A stretch of 64,000 nucleotides of DNA from an uncultured Acidobacteriota bacterium (GCA_903832055.1 CAILAC010000009.1:124001-188000); one strand, 5' to 3'; shown: positions 9,442-19,092, numbered from the stretch's first letter. Numbers and translations are program-made. Notes: a model not told the origin generated them from the letters alone.

Positions 9442-10641
9442 ATGAACCGTTTCTTTCAGCGAAGTGTCTTTGTTCTTTCACTGGGCCTGCTCGTAGCCCT
9501 CATTGCCGGTGAATTCGGCCTGCGCGCCGTCCGTGCCGGCTCCAGCGAAGACGGCGCCTACAAGCAGATGCGCGTCTATGCTGAAGTGCTGAAAAAGGTC
9601 CAGGGCGAGTATGTGACCGAGCCCAATATCAACGACGTCACCACCGGCGCTCTCCACGGCCTGCTCGAAACCCTCGACGCCGACTCCAGCTACCTGACCC
9701 CGACCGAGTACAAAATCTACAAGGACCACCCCCTCGGCAACGAAGCCCAGGTCGGCCTTACCGTCTCCAAGCGCTACGGCTACGCAGTCGTCGTCAGCGT
9801 CGCCCCCGGTTCCCCCGCTGAAAAAGAACACTTCTCCGACGGCGACGCCATCGAATCAATCGGCAGCCAGTCCACCCGCGAGCTCTCCCTTGCCATCATC
9901 CGCGCGCTGCTTGAGGGCAAGCCCGGCTCCCAGGTCACCCTCTCCGTCATTCGCCCCCGCAAGCAGGACCCCGAAAAGGTCACCCTCACCCGCGCCGTGA
10001 CCTCGGTTCCAGTGCTCAGTGAACAGCAGTATGAAAACTCCTCCATCCTCTATCTCAAGCCCGGCGTCCTGACCGCCGCCCGCATCGATGAAATATCAGC
10101 CCACCTCAAGGAAATGGCCAAGAACGGCAACAAGAAGGTCCTCCTTGACCTGCGCGACGTCACCACCAGTGACGAAGATCAGGGCCTGCGCCTCGCCAAT
10201 CTCTTCCTCAAGCAGGGCACCCTGGCCACCCTCAGTGGGCAAAAGTTTCCCACCCAGACGTTCTCCGCAGACGCCGCTAAATTCGTAAGCGATGCGCCCC
10301 TCGCAGTCCTCGTCAACCGCGGCACCGCCGGGGCAGCAGAACTCGCCGCCGCCGCTCTCGCCGACAACAAGCGCGCTGACCTCGTCGGCGAACGCACCTT
10401 CGGGCAAGGCTCGGTCCAAAAGACCATCGAGCTTCCCGACGGCGCAGCTCTCCTCCTCACCGTCGCCACCTACTCCAGCCCCGGCGGCAAAAAGCTCCTC
10501 GAAGAAGCCGTCACCCCGGCCACTCTCGTCGGCCCCACGCCCGAGCAGGAAGCCCAGGACGCAGAGGAAGAAGCCGCTCCGGCCAAAACCGATGCTCCCT
10601 TGAACAAAGCCCTCGAGTTGCTCAAGGCCAAGGCAGCCTGA
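9442..10641 (+). CDS. S41-family (C-terminal processing) protease homologue lacking the catalytic Ser and Lys
   Basis: The 399-residue protein has an N-terminal signal/anchor (LSLGLLVALIAG), a PDZ domain (about residues 95-190) and an S41 fold to about residue 370, then an acidic/Ala tail. Active CtpA/Prc enzymes have Ser in a SASAS-type segment and Lys exactly 25 residues later. Here the matching positions are Gly297 in RGTAGAAEL and Gln322 in TFGQGSVQ, with the 25-residue spacing kept. It is therefore predicted to be proteolytically dead and to act, if at all, as a periplasmic binding or adaptor protein. An ATG at 9442 with GGGGTGG just upstream is preferred over a GTG at 9436. The next gene is a class A PBP. 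Confidence 0.88.
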   Translation: MNRFFQRSVFVLSLGLLVALIAGEFGLRAVRAGSSEDGAYKQMRVYAEVLKKVQGEYVTEPNINDVTTGALHGLLETLDADSSYLTPTEYKIYKDHPLGNEAQVGLTVSKRYGYAVVVSVAPGSPAEKEHFSDGDAIESIGSQSTRELSLAIIRALLEGKPGSQVTLSVIRPRKQDPEKVTLTRAVTSVPVLSEQQYENSSILYLKPGVLTAARIDEISAHLKEMAKNGNKKVLLDLRDVTTSDEDQGLRLANLFLKQGTLATLSGQKFPTQTFSADAAKFVSDAPLAVLVNRGTAGAAELAAAALADNKRADLVGERTFGQGSVQKTIELPDGAALLLTVATYSSPGGKKLLEEAVTPATLVGPTPEQEAQDAEEEAAPAKTDAPLNKALELLKAKAA

Positions 10642-10678
10642 ATACGGCCGAACCTGTCTCATCGTGCGTGCGTACAGA

Positions 10679-10701
10679 CCGCCTGACCTTTGCTCAGGCG
10701 G
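10679..10701. other. Hairpin between the S41 homologue and the PBP gene
   Basis: Perfect 8-bp arms CCGCCTGA (10679-10686) and TCAGGCGG (10694-10701) surround a 7-base loop, 37 bases after the stop of the S41 homologue. No T-tract follows. It could be a weak terminator or a processing site. Confidence 0.45.
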
Positions 10702-10772
10702 GTACGCCGACCCCTGATCCCCGTCCGTAAGCACCTCACCGCGTGGTAGCCTCAGGCTGAGGCATACTGAAC

Positions 10773-13409
10773 TTGGCTTCCACCCCCCCCAGGCTGACAG
10801 CCCCAGTTTCGTCCCCCGGTTCAACGCAGGGGGGCTTCAGGCCGCCGCGCCTCCGGCCAGACAATGCCCCCGAACGCCGCCGCCGCAAGCTTGCTGGCCG
10901 CTTCACCTTCATCGTCCTCTTCTCGCTTGCCGCCATCGCCGGCTCACTCGCCGGCCTCACCCTCGTCTACTCCGTCGATCTGCCCCAGATTCACGACCTC
11001 GAGCGCTACCGCCCCTCCACCACCACCGAGCTTTACGACCAGAAGGGCCGCGCCTTCGGCTCCTTTGCCCTCGAACGCCGCATCATCGTCAACTACGAAG
11101 ACTTCTCCCCCATCCTCCGCCAGGCCGTCATCTCCATTGAAGACAAGAACTTCGAATCCCACTGGGGCATCAACGTCTTCCGCGTCGCCGGAGCACTCTG
11201 GCACGACGTCGCCAGCCACGGCCGCGCCCAGGGCGCATCCACGCTCACCATGCAGCTGGCCCGCAACCTCTTCCTCTCCGCCGAACGCACCACCGCCCGC
11301 AAGGTTCAGGAAGCCTACCTGTCCATTCAGATCGAGCGCTCATTCACCAAAGAGCAGATCTTCACCCTTTACGGCAACCAGATCTACCTCGGCCACGGAA
11401 TGTACGGCTTTGAGGCCGCCTCGCAGTTTTACTTCTCAAAGCACGCAACTGAACTGAACCTCCAGGAAGCAGCTCTCCTCGCCGGCCTGCCCAAAGGCCC
11501 CGTCGCCTACTCGCCCCTGCTCAATCCTGAAAAAGCTCTCCGCCGCCGCAACCTGGTGCTCTCTGAAATGGAGCAGGACCACGCCATCACCCGCGAGCAG
11601 GCCGATGCCGCCCGCAATGCTCCGCTCGGCCTCAATATTCCCCAGCCTGAAATCCCCGTCGCCCCCTGGTTTGTCGAAGAAGTCCGGCGCGAGCTCGAAA
11701 AGCAATTCGGCACTGAAGAAGTTCACGAAGCCGGTCTCCGCGTCGAAACCACTCTCGACCTCGATCTGCAGCAGGTCGCCAACCACGCCGTTGCCGATGG
11801 CCTGGCCACCTACGAGCGCCGCCGCGGCTGGCAGGGCGCAGCCGTCAATGTCCTCACGCAGGGCTATGAACTGGCGCAGTACCGCCACCCCGACTGGACC
11901 ATGCGCGCCCAGCCCGGCGCCTACGTCCACGCCCTCGTCACCTCCGCACTCCCGCTCGAAATTCGGGGCCGCGTCGGCAACCAGCCCTTCGTCATCACGC
12001 CTGAAGACTGGAAGTGGACCGGCCAGGCCCACGGCGACGATCTCGTCAAACCCGGCGACATCATCTTCATCCAATTCGCTGCCGATAACGGCAAATATGC
12101 GATGGAGGGCACCGCCCGCCGCGCCACCCTCGAGCAGGATTCCGGCGCGCAGGGCTCGCTCATGGCCATCGACAACACCTCCGGCGACGTCCTCGCCATG
12201 GTCGGCGGACGCGACTATGCTCTCTCCCAGTTCAACCGCGCCACCCAGTCCCAGCGCCAGACCGGCTCCAGCTTCAAGCCCTACGTCTATACCGCCGCCA
12301 TCGAGGCCGGCGCCAAGCCAGAAGACATCATCGTCGATGGCCCGGTCAGCTTTGGCAGCTACACCCCCCACAACTATGAGGGCGACTACAAAGGCTCCAT
12401 GACCCTGCTCAACGCCTTCGCCGAGTCGCGCAACATTCCCGCGCTCAAGCTCGCCGCCCGCGTCGGCATTCACAAGGTCATTGAGACCGCCCATCGCTTC
12501 GGCGTCACCACCAACATGCCCGCCTACCTGCCCGTCGCTCTCGGGGCCGTCGAAATCACCCTCGACGAACAGGTCGCCAGCTACTCTGTCTTCCCCAACG
12601 ACGGCGTTCGCGTCACCCCGCGCCTGCTGCGCAAGGTTTCAAACGCCGACGGCATCACCCTCTGGGAGCAGCCCCCTGCCGTCAAGGAAGTCACCAGCCA
12701 GGACACCGCCCGCACCATGATGCGCCTGCTCAAAGAAGTGACCCGCTCTGGCACCGGAGCCGCCGCAGCCCAGCTCAAGCACCCTCTCGGCGGCAAGACC
12801 GGTACCACCTCTGACTACACCGACGCCTGGTTTCTTGGCTTTTCCCCCTCGGTCACCTGCGGCGTCTGGGTCGGCTTTGACAGCCGCCAGTCTCTGGGCG
12901 AAAAGGAAACGGGAGCAAAAGCCGCCCTGCCCATCTGGATGACCTTGATGAAAGCCGCCATCCAGGGCAAGGATGATGAGCGTTTCTCGGGCGATGCAGC
13001 CCCGGCAGCCAAGCCTGACACACTGACCGCCAATGCCTCCGCGCCGTCCACCGCAAACCCCAAGCCGTCCGCCCCCACCAAGCCTGCGGAAGCCTCCGCC
13101 GCCAAAGCGCTCGCGAAACCCGCCACCACCGCAGCAAGTCAGACGTCGGCGAAACCAGCCTCCCAGTCAGCCGCTGCCGGGACCACGCCGAAGCCAAAAT
13201 CAGCCGCTTTCAATCCGCCCGCTGCCCCGGCGAGATCCAATGCTGCGCCTTCGCCAGCCCCCAGGCTGCCGGCCACGCCCGCGAAACCTGTCACACCTCA
13301 AGCCTCCGTCAAGACCGCACTCACACCCACTGTTAAACCCGCACAGCTCCCCCAACCCGAATCCACCAAACCTGCAAGACCGCAACCCAAACCCGCACTC
13401 CGGCAGTAG
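10773..13409 (+). CDS. Class A penicillin-binding protein (PBP1A-type transglycosylase/transpeptidase)
   Basis: This bifunctional peptidoglycan synthase is anchored in the inner membrane. An 878-residue frame holds a basic cytoplasmic N-terminus, one TM segment (about residues 45-67), a GT51 domain with catalytic EDKNFESHWG and STLTMQLARN, and a transpeptidase domain with SSFK (Ser499), SRN (Ser552) and KTGT (Lys675). The last 130 residues are a low-complexity Pro/Ala/Lys tail. The only start in this frame that keeps the basic N-terminus is TTG at 10773, with TGAGG about 10 bases upstream. Codons 4-6 lie in an unbroken run of eight C (10783-10790), which could cause slippage. Function is near certain; the start is less so. 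Confidence 0.93.
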   Translation: MASTPPRLTAPVSSPGSTQGGFRPPRLRPDNAPERRRRKLAGRFTFIVLFSLAAIAGSLAGLTLVYSVDLPQIHDLERYRPSTTTELYDQKGRAFGSFALERRIIVNYEDFSPILRQAVISIEDKNFESHWGINVFRVAGALWHDVASHGRAQGASTLTMQLARNLFLSAERTTARKVQEAYLSIQIERSFTKEQIFTLYGNQIYLGHGMYGFEAASQFYFSKHATELNLQEAALLAGLPKGPVAYSPLLNPEKALRRRNLVLSEMEQDHAITREQADAARNAPLGLNIPQPEIPVAPWFVEEVRRELEKQFGTEEVHEAGLRVETTLDLDLQQVANHAVADGLATYERRRGWQGAAVNVLTQGYELAQYRHPDWTMRAQPGAYVHALVTSALPLEIRGRVGNQPFVITPEDWKWTGQAHGDDLVKPGDIIFIQFAADNGKYAMEGTARRATLEQDSGAQGSLMAIDNTSGDVLAMVGGRDYALSQFNRATQSQRQTGSSFKPYVYTAAIEAGAKPEDIIVDGPVSFGSYTPHNYEGDYKGSMTLLNAFAESRNIPALKLAARVGIHKVIETAHRFGVTTNMPAYLPVALGAVEITLDEQVASYSVFPNDGVRVTPRLLRKVSNADGITLWEQPPAVKEVTSQDTARTMMRLLKEVTRSGTGAAAAQLKHPLGGKTGTTSDYTDAWFLGFSPSVTCGVWVGFDSRQSLGEKETGAKAALPIWMTLMKAAIQGKDDERFSGDAAPAAKPDTLTANASAPSTANPKPSAPTKPAEASAAKALAKPATTAASQTSAKPASQSAAAGTTPKPKSAAFNPPAAPARSNAAPSPAPRLPATPAKPVTPQASVKTALTPTVKPAQLPQPESTKPARPQPKPALRQ

Positions 13410-13736
13410 CAGCCATTCCACCCCAAACCTGTCTCACATGCTGAGCGCAGGGAAGTAGTCCGCCCTTGTCCAATTAATTTATGAAGTCTTGCCGATAATT
13501 ACCGCAAAATCATGCAGGATAGTTGCAGCCACAGGTCCGCCTGAAAGCGGCCAATGCAAAGGGAAAGTATCTGCGAAAAGTGTCTCAAAATGCAGCCTTA
13601 ACTGCCCCTATGCGTACCTGAATTTCGCGTAACATGTTATTCATCTATGGCCTACGGGGAAATTGCAGACCCCCCCACCCCTTTGGATGACCATTTTTCA
13701 TTTCCGGGCGGAAAGCCGCAAAATTGTCGGCAAGTC
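13410..13736. other. 327-bp convergent intergenic region
   Basis: This region lies between the PBP gene and the convergent ribF and is visibly richer in A+T than its surroundings. It holds a C7-A-C4 run at 13670-13681. I find no terminator-quality hairpin, small gene with a ribosome site or RNA gene here. Confidence 0.4.
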
Positions 13737-14714
13737 CTACTGCATTTCCTGCGAAAGAACAGGCTTTGCGGCCAGCCGGTGAAACCGCTTCGCCCGCGCA
13801 ATGTCCTTCATGATCTGGCTTTTGAGCGCCTCCGGTGAGGGCCAGGTCATCTCCGGTCGCAGTCGCAGCAGAAACTCCAGCTCCAGCGGCGTTTCATCCG
13901 TCAACTCAACCGGCTCGAAGTCGAGAATATGCGACTCCACCGCAAACGAAGCCTCGCCAAACGTCGGCCGGTTGCCAACATTGGTGATCGCCTGAAAGCA
14001 CCTGCCAATGCCAGAAGCGCCAGTCGTCAGCCGCGTCACATAAACCCCAAACGCCGGCATCAGCCCCGCGTACGACGCCAGATTTACCGTGGGCACCAGC
14101 AGCCGCGTCCCGATTCCGCGCCCCCGCGCCTGCGTCGACCGCACGGCAAACGGCCGCCCCAGCATCCACCGCGCCCGCCGCATATCGCCCGCCGCGACAT
14201 ACTGCCTGGTCGCTGTGCTCGAAACCGCCAGCCCATGCGTATGCACCGGCTCGTGAATCGTCACCGTAAACCCAAACTCCCGGCCAAACTCGGCCAGCTC
14301 GTTGACGCCCGCTTGCGCCCGATGGCCAAAGCGAAAATTCGCCCCCTCATGAATCGACCGGACGCTGAGCTTGTCCACGAGAATCGTTTCGACGCACGCA
14401 CGCGCCGTCAGGCAGGCCAGCGCTTCGTTGAAGGGCAACACCAGCACTGCGTCAATCCCGGTCGCAGCCAGCAGCCGCAGCCGCTCGGGAATGAGCGTCA
14501 ACAAGCTTTCCGCCCTCTCCGGGCGAAGAAACTGGTCAGGATGCGGGTCAAACGTAATCGCCACCGACTTGTATCCACTGGCCCGCGCCTCGGCAATGAC
14601 CTCGCCCAGCACCTGCTGGTGGCCCAGATGTACGCCGTCAAAGTTGCCCATGATGGCTACTGACGGCCCAAACCCCAGAGGAATCGCATCCAGCGAATGA
14701 AACACCTGCGTCAT
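13737..14714 (-). CDS. ribF: Bifunctional riboflavin kinase / FAD synthetase
   Basis: This enzyme makes FMN and then FAD from riboflavin in the cytosol. The protein has 325 residues. The N-terminal nucleotidyltransferase domain shows GNFDGVHLGHQQVL. The C-terminal flavokinase domain shows GRGIGTRLLVPTVNL (the usual PTAN reads PTVN) and ITNVGNRPTFG. It is the last gene of a minus-strand operon; its ATG overlaps the stop of the preceding hydrolase by four bases (14711-14714), indicating translational coupling. Confidence 0.95.
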   Translation of the reverse strand: MTQVFHSLDAIPLGFGPSVAIMGNFDGVHLGHQQVLGEVIAEARASGYKSVAITFDPHPDQFLRPERAESLLTLIPERLRLLAATGIDAVLVLPFNEALACLTARACVETILVDKLSVRSIHEGANFRFGHRAQAGVNELAEFGREFGFTVTIHEPVHTHGLAVSSTATRQYVAAGDMRRARWMLGRPFAVRSTQARGRGIGTRLLVPTVNLASYAGLMPAFGVYVTRLTTGASGIGRCFQAITNVGNRPTFGEASFAVESHILDFEPVELTDETPLELEFLLRLRPEMTWPSPEALKSQIMKDIARAKRFHRLAAKPVLSQEMQ

Positions 14715-15535
14715 CCGCGCGTCTCCTCAAGCTGAACCGGCAAGAGCTGAATGGGCACAACCAATCCGTCATGGGCCAGCTGAATATCTTCAGGCAGATT
14801 GGCGTTGGTCTCCGCGTGGCCCAGATCGTGCGAAATATGCGTAAACCAGGTCTGCCGCGCGCCGATCCGGTTGGCCCAGCGCACCGCCTGATCGACCGTC
14901 GCATGACTGGGATGCGGCTGATGGCGCAGCGCTGCGATCACCAGCACATCCAGCCCCTCCAGCAGCTCAAAGCTCGACTCTGGAATGCTGCTTACGTCCG
15001 TGAGATAGGCCACGCTGCCAAAGCGGTAGCCGGTAATCTGCATTTCACCATGGAAGACCGGAACCGGCGTGAAACTGACCTCGTGCACTCGCGCCCCGCC
15101 CTCGACATTGTGCAGCGCCACCTTGGCCCGCGTCGGGTACTTCGCATCGGGCGAAAACGTGTAGGAGTAGATGCGCTCCAGAACGGCTCTTGTCTCCGTC
15201 GTGGCATACAGCGGAATCGGTCCCGACTGGCGAAAGGTCACAAAGCTCAGCGGGCGCAGATCGTCCAGGCCAAGGATGTGGTCCGCATGTGAATGGGTGT
15301 AGAGCACTGCATCCACGCGCTTCAGCCCGGCCCGCATGGCCTGTTCGCGGAAGTCGGGACCGGTATCGATCAGCACGGTGCGCTCGGCGGCGTCATGCCC
15401 CGGCCAGCGCAGCAGGATCGACGGCCGCAGCCGCACATCGCGTGGGTCAGTCGAAGTGCATACCCTGCACTCACAGCCCAGCGTCGGCACGCCCATTGAC
15501 GTACCCGTGCCGAGAAATGTAAGGGTTCCCTGCAT
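14711..15535 (-). CDS. Metallo-beta-lactamase-fold hydrolase (PhnP-like phosphodiesterase)
   Basis: A 274-residue protein starting with FLGTGTSMGVPTLGCECRVC, the PhnP-like N-terminus in which two or three Cys can bind a structural zinc. It is followed by the metal-binding THSHADH motif near residue 78 and a late His region (WFTHISHDLGH). PhnP members hydrolyse cyclic phosphate esters, but without other phn genes nearby the substrate here is open. The start lies three bases after the DUF1844 gene and the end overlaps ribF, so it sits inside the ygfZ-DUF1844-MBL-ribF operon. Confidence 0.85.
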   Translation of the reverse strand: MQGTLTFLGTGTSMGVPTLGCECRVCTSTDPRDVRLRPSILLRWPGHDAAERTVLIDTGPDFREQAMRAGLKRVDAVLYTHSHADHILGLDDLRPLSFVTFRQSGPIPLYATTETRAVLERIYSYTFSPDAKYPTRAKVALHNVEGGARVHEVSFTPVPVFHGEMQITGYRFGSVAYLTDVSSIPESSFELLEGLDVLVIAALRHQPHPSHATVDQAVRWANRIGARQTWFTHISHDLGHAETNANLPEDIQLAHDGLVVPIQLLPVQLEETRG

Positions 15536-15538
15536 CCG

Positions 15539-16189
15539 TTAGCGCCTGGGCCCCGTCGGCGAACCAGGTGGCGGCGGCATCGGCGCCTGGGCCTGCATGG
15601 AGATCATCCGGGTCAACTCCAGGAAGTTCATGCGAACCTCGAACAAGACGGTCAGCAGCGTTCGCTCTTCCATCTGCGAGATGTTTCCCTTCGAACGCTC
15701 CAGCACAACTCCGAGCAGGTCAATGGTCTGGCGTGCGCCGAGGATGTCGATGCGAGGCCGCTGTCCTTCGGGAGTTCCAGCGCCCATCTGCATCATCGCC
15801 GAAAGGTACAGCTGCTGGACAAGATGTTCAAAGCCAATCTTCTCAGCTGCCGGAGCTCCGGGATTCTGGGCGCGCACCAGGTCATCGATCCGTTGGGCGG
15901 CCTGTTCATAGGCGGCAAACTGAAAGCTCATTTCCTCGGCCGTCGGCACGGGAGGCAGTTGGGAGTCAGTGAAGTCATCCTCGCTCTCAAGGCCGAGACT
16001 TTCAGCAGGCTCGTCGGCAATCGCTACCGGTTCAGGCGCTGCATGCTGCTGAATTGGCTCAACCAGCGTCAGCCGCGGCGCAGCGGTGGGTTTCGCGGGG
16101 GCTTCAGGGGCTGCTGTTTCGGGTGTGGATTCCTCAGATTCGCGCAACTTGCGGCGGTCTACTACGGTGAACTTCGGCGTGTCAGTCAT
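15539..16189 (-). CDS. DUF1844 family protein
   Basis: A 216-residue soluble protein. Residues 1-85 are low-complexity and rich in Ala, Pro and Glu. The C-terminal half is the DUF1844 helical domain (FEHLVQQLYLSAMMQMG, then ARQTIDLLGVVLERSKGN and LLTVLFEVRMNFLEL), ending in a Pro-rich tail. The biochemical role of the family is not known. It is the second gene of the ygfZ operon, 18 bases after ygfZ and 3 before the hydrolase, which ties it loosely to Fe-S/flavin cofactor functions by context only. Confidence 0.85.
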   Translation of the reverse strand: MTDTPKFTVVDRRKLRESEESTPETAAPEAPAKPTAAPRLTLVEPIQQHAAPEPVAIADEPAESLGLESEDDFTDSQLPPVPTAEEMSFQFAAYEQAAQRIDDLVRAQNPGAPAAEKIGFEHLVQQLYLSAMMQMGAGTPEGQRPRIDILGARQTIDLLGVVLERSKGNISQMEERTLLTVLFEVRMNFLELTRMISMQAQAPMPPPPGSPTGPRR

Positions 16190-16207
16190 GAACTCTCTTC
16201 TCCGGCA

Positions 16208-17335
16208 CTAGGCCGTCGTCAAACTTGGGTTTGAATACAAAATTCGGGCTGTGCCGCCCGCATAGCTAAGCTGCGCGTCGCCGATCTCTGCTTCGGCGCG
16301 GATCATGCCAATGGCAAAGACGCGATCACCGCCTTTGAGTTGCAAAGCTGCCACGCTGGTGAGCGTGGCAGCTGCCTTGGCGTCAGCTGCACCGCCGGTC
16401 AGCCGGATTTCGGCGCCGGGTTCGGGAAGCTGACCGGGCAATGCGCCGGGGTTGTCGGGAAAAAGCTCAAGCGAACGCAGATGGCGGTGCACCTGACCGC
16501 GCGAACGAATGCGCTCGACGATCTCCTGGCCCAGATAGCAGCCCTTGGTGAAGTTCAGCGCGCGCATCTGGCTGGTTTCCTGCGCGAGGTCGCGGCTTTG
16601 AATGTCGACTCCGTAGGCTGGAATGCCCTCGACGACGCGCAGTGTTTCAAGCGCAGCCGAGCCAACCGGCTTCGCGCCTGCTGTCAGCAGCGTCTGCCAG
16701 AGCGTTGGGACTTGCTCCGCTGCCAGATTCAGAGCGAAGTGGGGTACGAGAGAACCGTGGCACCGCTCGACTTTCACCGCAATCGGGCCAACCGCGCCGT
16801 CGGCAACGGTCCATTCAGTTGATGGAGCCGGCAAGCCCAGGGTGGTTAGAATTCGTTCAGCTTCGGGCCCGGTAAGTCCGAGCGTGGACTCTCCAGTGAC
16901 CGGCACCAGTTCCACGTCATCCATGATGATGTAGTGGTCGAGGTGAGTGAGCAGCGCATCGGCTTGCCCGGCCTCGATTTGAAGGGCCAGAGTATCGCCG
17001 CGGCGCCAGACAACCACGTCGCCCTGGATGCGTCCCTGCGCATTGAGCACCAGGTTGTAGGCTCCGCTCTGGTCGGGGAGAGCTTCTACTGCGTTGGTAA
17101 CCATGCCGCTCAGCCAGCGGAAGCGGTCTTCCCCTCCGACGGCCACGCGGCGCAGCCAACCAAGGTCGTGCACGGCAGCTGAAGTGAGCAGTGCTTCAGT
17201 TTCCGCAGTTGCCGCGTCAAAATGTTGAGGCGTCAGCACACCGCGATAGGCCGCAAGCTCAGCTCCCTGGGCAGACAGATGCACCGCCAGCGGCGTTGCC
17301 AAGGTAGCTTCCGTGCTCACTGCGAGTTCTGTCAT
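16208..17335 (-). CDS. ygfZ: YgfZ/GcvT-domain folate-binding Fe-S cluster maintenance protein
   Basis: A 375-residue protein with an aminomethyltransferase-like fold and the YgfZ signature KGCYLGQE near residue 265 (conserved Cys). In E. coli YgfZ helps repair or assemble certain Fe-S enzymes with folate. The ATG at 17335 is chosen because the family fold starts soon after; an in-frame TTG at 17389 would add 18 atypical residues. It is the first gene of the minus-strand operon ending in ribF, and divergent from the secreted HExxH protein. Confidence 0.9.
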   Translation of the reverse strand: MTELAVSTEATLATPLAVHLSAQGAELAAYRGVLTPQHFDAATAETEALLTSAAVHDLGWLRRVAVGGEDRFRWLSGMVTNAVEALPDQSGAYNLVLNAQGRIQGDVVVWRRGDTLALQIEAGQADALLTHLDHYIIMDDVELVPVTGESTLGLTGPEAERILTTLGLPAPSTEWTVADGAVGPIAVKVERCHGSLVPHFALNLAAEQVPTLWQTLLTAGAKPVGSAALETLRVVEGIPAYGVDIQSRDLAQETSQMRALNFTKGCYLGQEIVERIRSRGQVHRHLRSLELFPDNPGALPGQLPEPGAEIRLTGGAADAKAAATLTSVAALQLKGGDRVFAIGMIRAEAEIGDAQLSYAGGTARILYSNPSLTTA

Positions 17336-17490
17336 GGGGAGTCTCAGCGGTGTGAATCCATCGCAGCAAGGAAAATTGCTGCGCACCAAACCTGACTCGA
17401 TTATAGCCTTGGGGTATATTCCGAGTTAAGGCGATGAAGGCCGCAATGCGCCGAGGTGCTGTGCAGGAATCAGGAAATGACGGAGAGCGA

Positions 17491-19092
17491 ATGACGCAAA
17501 GGCAGATCAGCGGCTTGGACGGTTTGAACCGGGTGAATGCAAAGTGCATTTACCGTTGGATGAACGTTTGCCTGTACAGCTCGACCCTGATGGCGCTGGC
17601 GCTGCTGTGCCCCCTGGGCAGCAACGCGCAGACGCCGCCAGCAGAAGGCAAGTCAGCCAAACCTGCTACAGAAGCCCGCATTACGCCAGAGCAGGCCAAG
17701 GAGCTCTTTCGCAGTGTGGATGAGCTCACCAGGTTTGCATCAGAAGAGACGGGTCTGCCGATTCACCATGAAGTGAAGCGGACCCTTACCACTCGCGCGG
17801 CCGTAGAAAAATACCTGACCGAAAAATTCGACGAAGACGAAGATGCCAAACGCATGCAGCGCGGCGAAATCGTTCTGAAAAAGTTTGGGATGCTCGACCG
17901 CGACTTTAACCTGAAGCCTTTCATGCTCTCCCTGCTCAAGGAACAGATCGCCGGCTACTACGATTCCAAGACCAAAATGGTTTACATGCTCGACTGGATC
18001 GACGCTGAGACCCAGAAGCCGGTGCTGGTTCACGAACTTACCCATGCGCTGCAGGACCAGCACACCGATCTTGAGAAGTGGAACGACCAGACGCCCTCTG
18101 GCCTGCCGCGCAACGCAAGTGAAGACAACGATCATCTCGCCAAAGACGAGCTTGACACCGCCCGCACTGCCGCTCTCGAGGGGCAGGCAATGGCCGTTTT
18201 CCTGGATTACTCGCTCAAGCCCAGTGGCCGCAGCATCATCAAAGATCCGGAGTTGCTCGAGCAGTTGCAAAGCCAGATGCAGGGTTCCGACGACTCGCCG
18301 GTACTGGCGCGGGCTCCATTACTGCTGAGTGAGTCGTTGCTTTTTCCGTATAAAGACGGGCTGAGCTTTGAGCAGGACATCTGGATGGACAAGGGCAGGG
18401 CGGCTGCTTTTGCCGGAGTGCTTGATCGACCGCCGTCGTCGAGTTGGGAAGTTATCAATCCGCGGTCGTACGAGCAGGGCCAGCAATCGCCGGTGCTGAT
18501 GTTGCCCGATATCCATCCGTTGCTGAGCCAGCGATACCGACCCTATGACATTGGCCAGGTTGGGCAGCTCGACCTGCGCATCCTGGCGCAGATTTTTGGA
18601 GGCGAGGCCGCCGCACGCGAGCTGACTCCGGCCTGGGACGGCGGCATCTACTGGGCAGGACAGAAAATCAGCGCAAAGTCAGCGGCCGAACAGTCCGCGA
18701 CCAGTTCCATCGCATTGCTCTACTTGTCGGCATGGAAGAGCGCGGCCTCAGCGCATGTATTCGCGCGCATGTATGCGGATGAGCTCGGGCGCAAGTACTC
18801 CGGCGTCAAGCTGGACACGGCCAATCCGGCACCCGCCAATGCGATGGGAGACGAAGTGATTTACGCCACCAATGAGGGGCCGGTAGTGATTACGATTCGC
18901 GGCAAGATGGTGTTTGTCTCTGAAAGCTTTGATTTGGAGACCGCCCGAAGCCTCGCTGAACTGGTGATTGACGGGCAGGGAAGCGGCGAGATTCGCACCG
19001 CAGCCAAAGCTGCTCCCGGCACAACTCTGGCGCAGAGCTGGGTGCGCTTCATGCATTCCTGCGGCCTGATGAAGGCGGCGCTGCTTCGCTGA
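17491..19092 (+). CDS. Secreted HExxH-motif putative zinc metallopeptidase
   Basis: I chose the ATG at 17491, with CGGAGAG six bases upstream, giving 533 residues. The N-terminus then has a long n-region followed by a signal-peptide core (SSTLMALALLCPLG) and an Ala-Gln cleavage site; an internal ATG at 17560 would give a standard signal. The mature protein carries VHELTHALQDQH with HELTH at residues 181-185, a zincin motif, preceded by the strand region YYDSKTKMVYMLD. I cannot place it in a named MEROPS family. Envelope or extracellular proteolysis is inferred. The stop is 45 bases from the convergent EAL gene. Confidence 0.72.
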   Translation: MTQRQISGLDGLNRVNAKCIYRWMNVCLYSSTLMALALLCPLGSNAQTPPAEGKSAKPATEARITPEQAKELFRSVDELTRFASEETGLPIHHEVKRTLTTRAAVEKYLTEKFDEDEDAKRMQRGEIVLKKFGMLDRDFNLKPFMLSLLKEQIAGYYDSKTKMVYMLDWIDAETQKPVLVHELTHALQDQHTDLEKWNDQTPSGLPRNASEDNDHLAKDELDTARTAALEGQAMAVFLDYSLKPSGRSIIKDPELLEQLQSQMQGSDDSPVLARAPLLLSESLLFPYKDGLSFEQDIWMDKGRAAAFAGVLDRPPSSSWEVINPRSYEQGQQSPVLMLPDIHPLLSQRYRPYDIGQVGQLDLRILAQIFGGEAAARELTPAWDGGIYWAGQKISAKSAAEQSATSSIALLYLSAWKSAASAHVFARMYADELGRKYSGVKLDTANPAPANAMGDEVIYATNEGPVVITIRGKMVFVSESFDLETARSLAELVIDGQGSGEIRTAAKAAPGTTLAQSWVRFMHSCGLMKAALLR

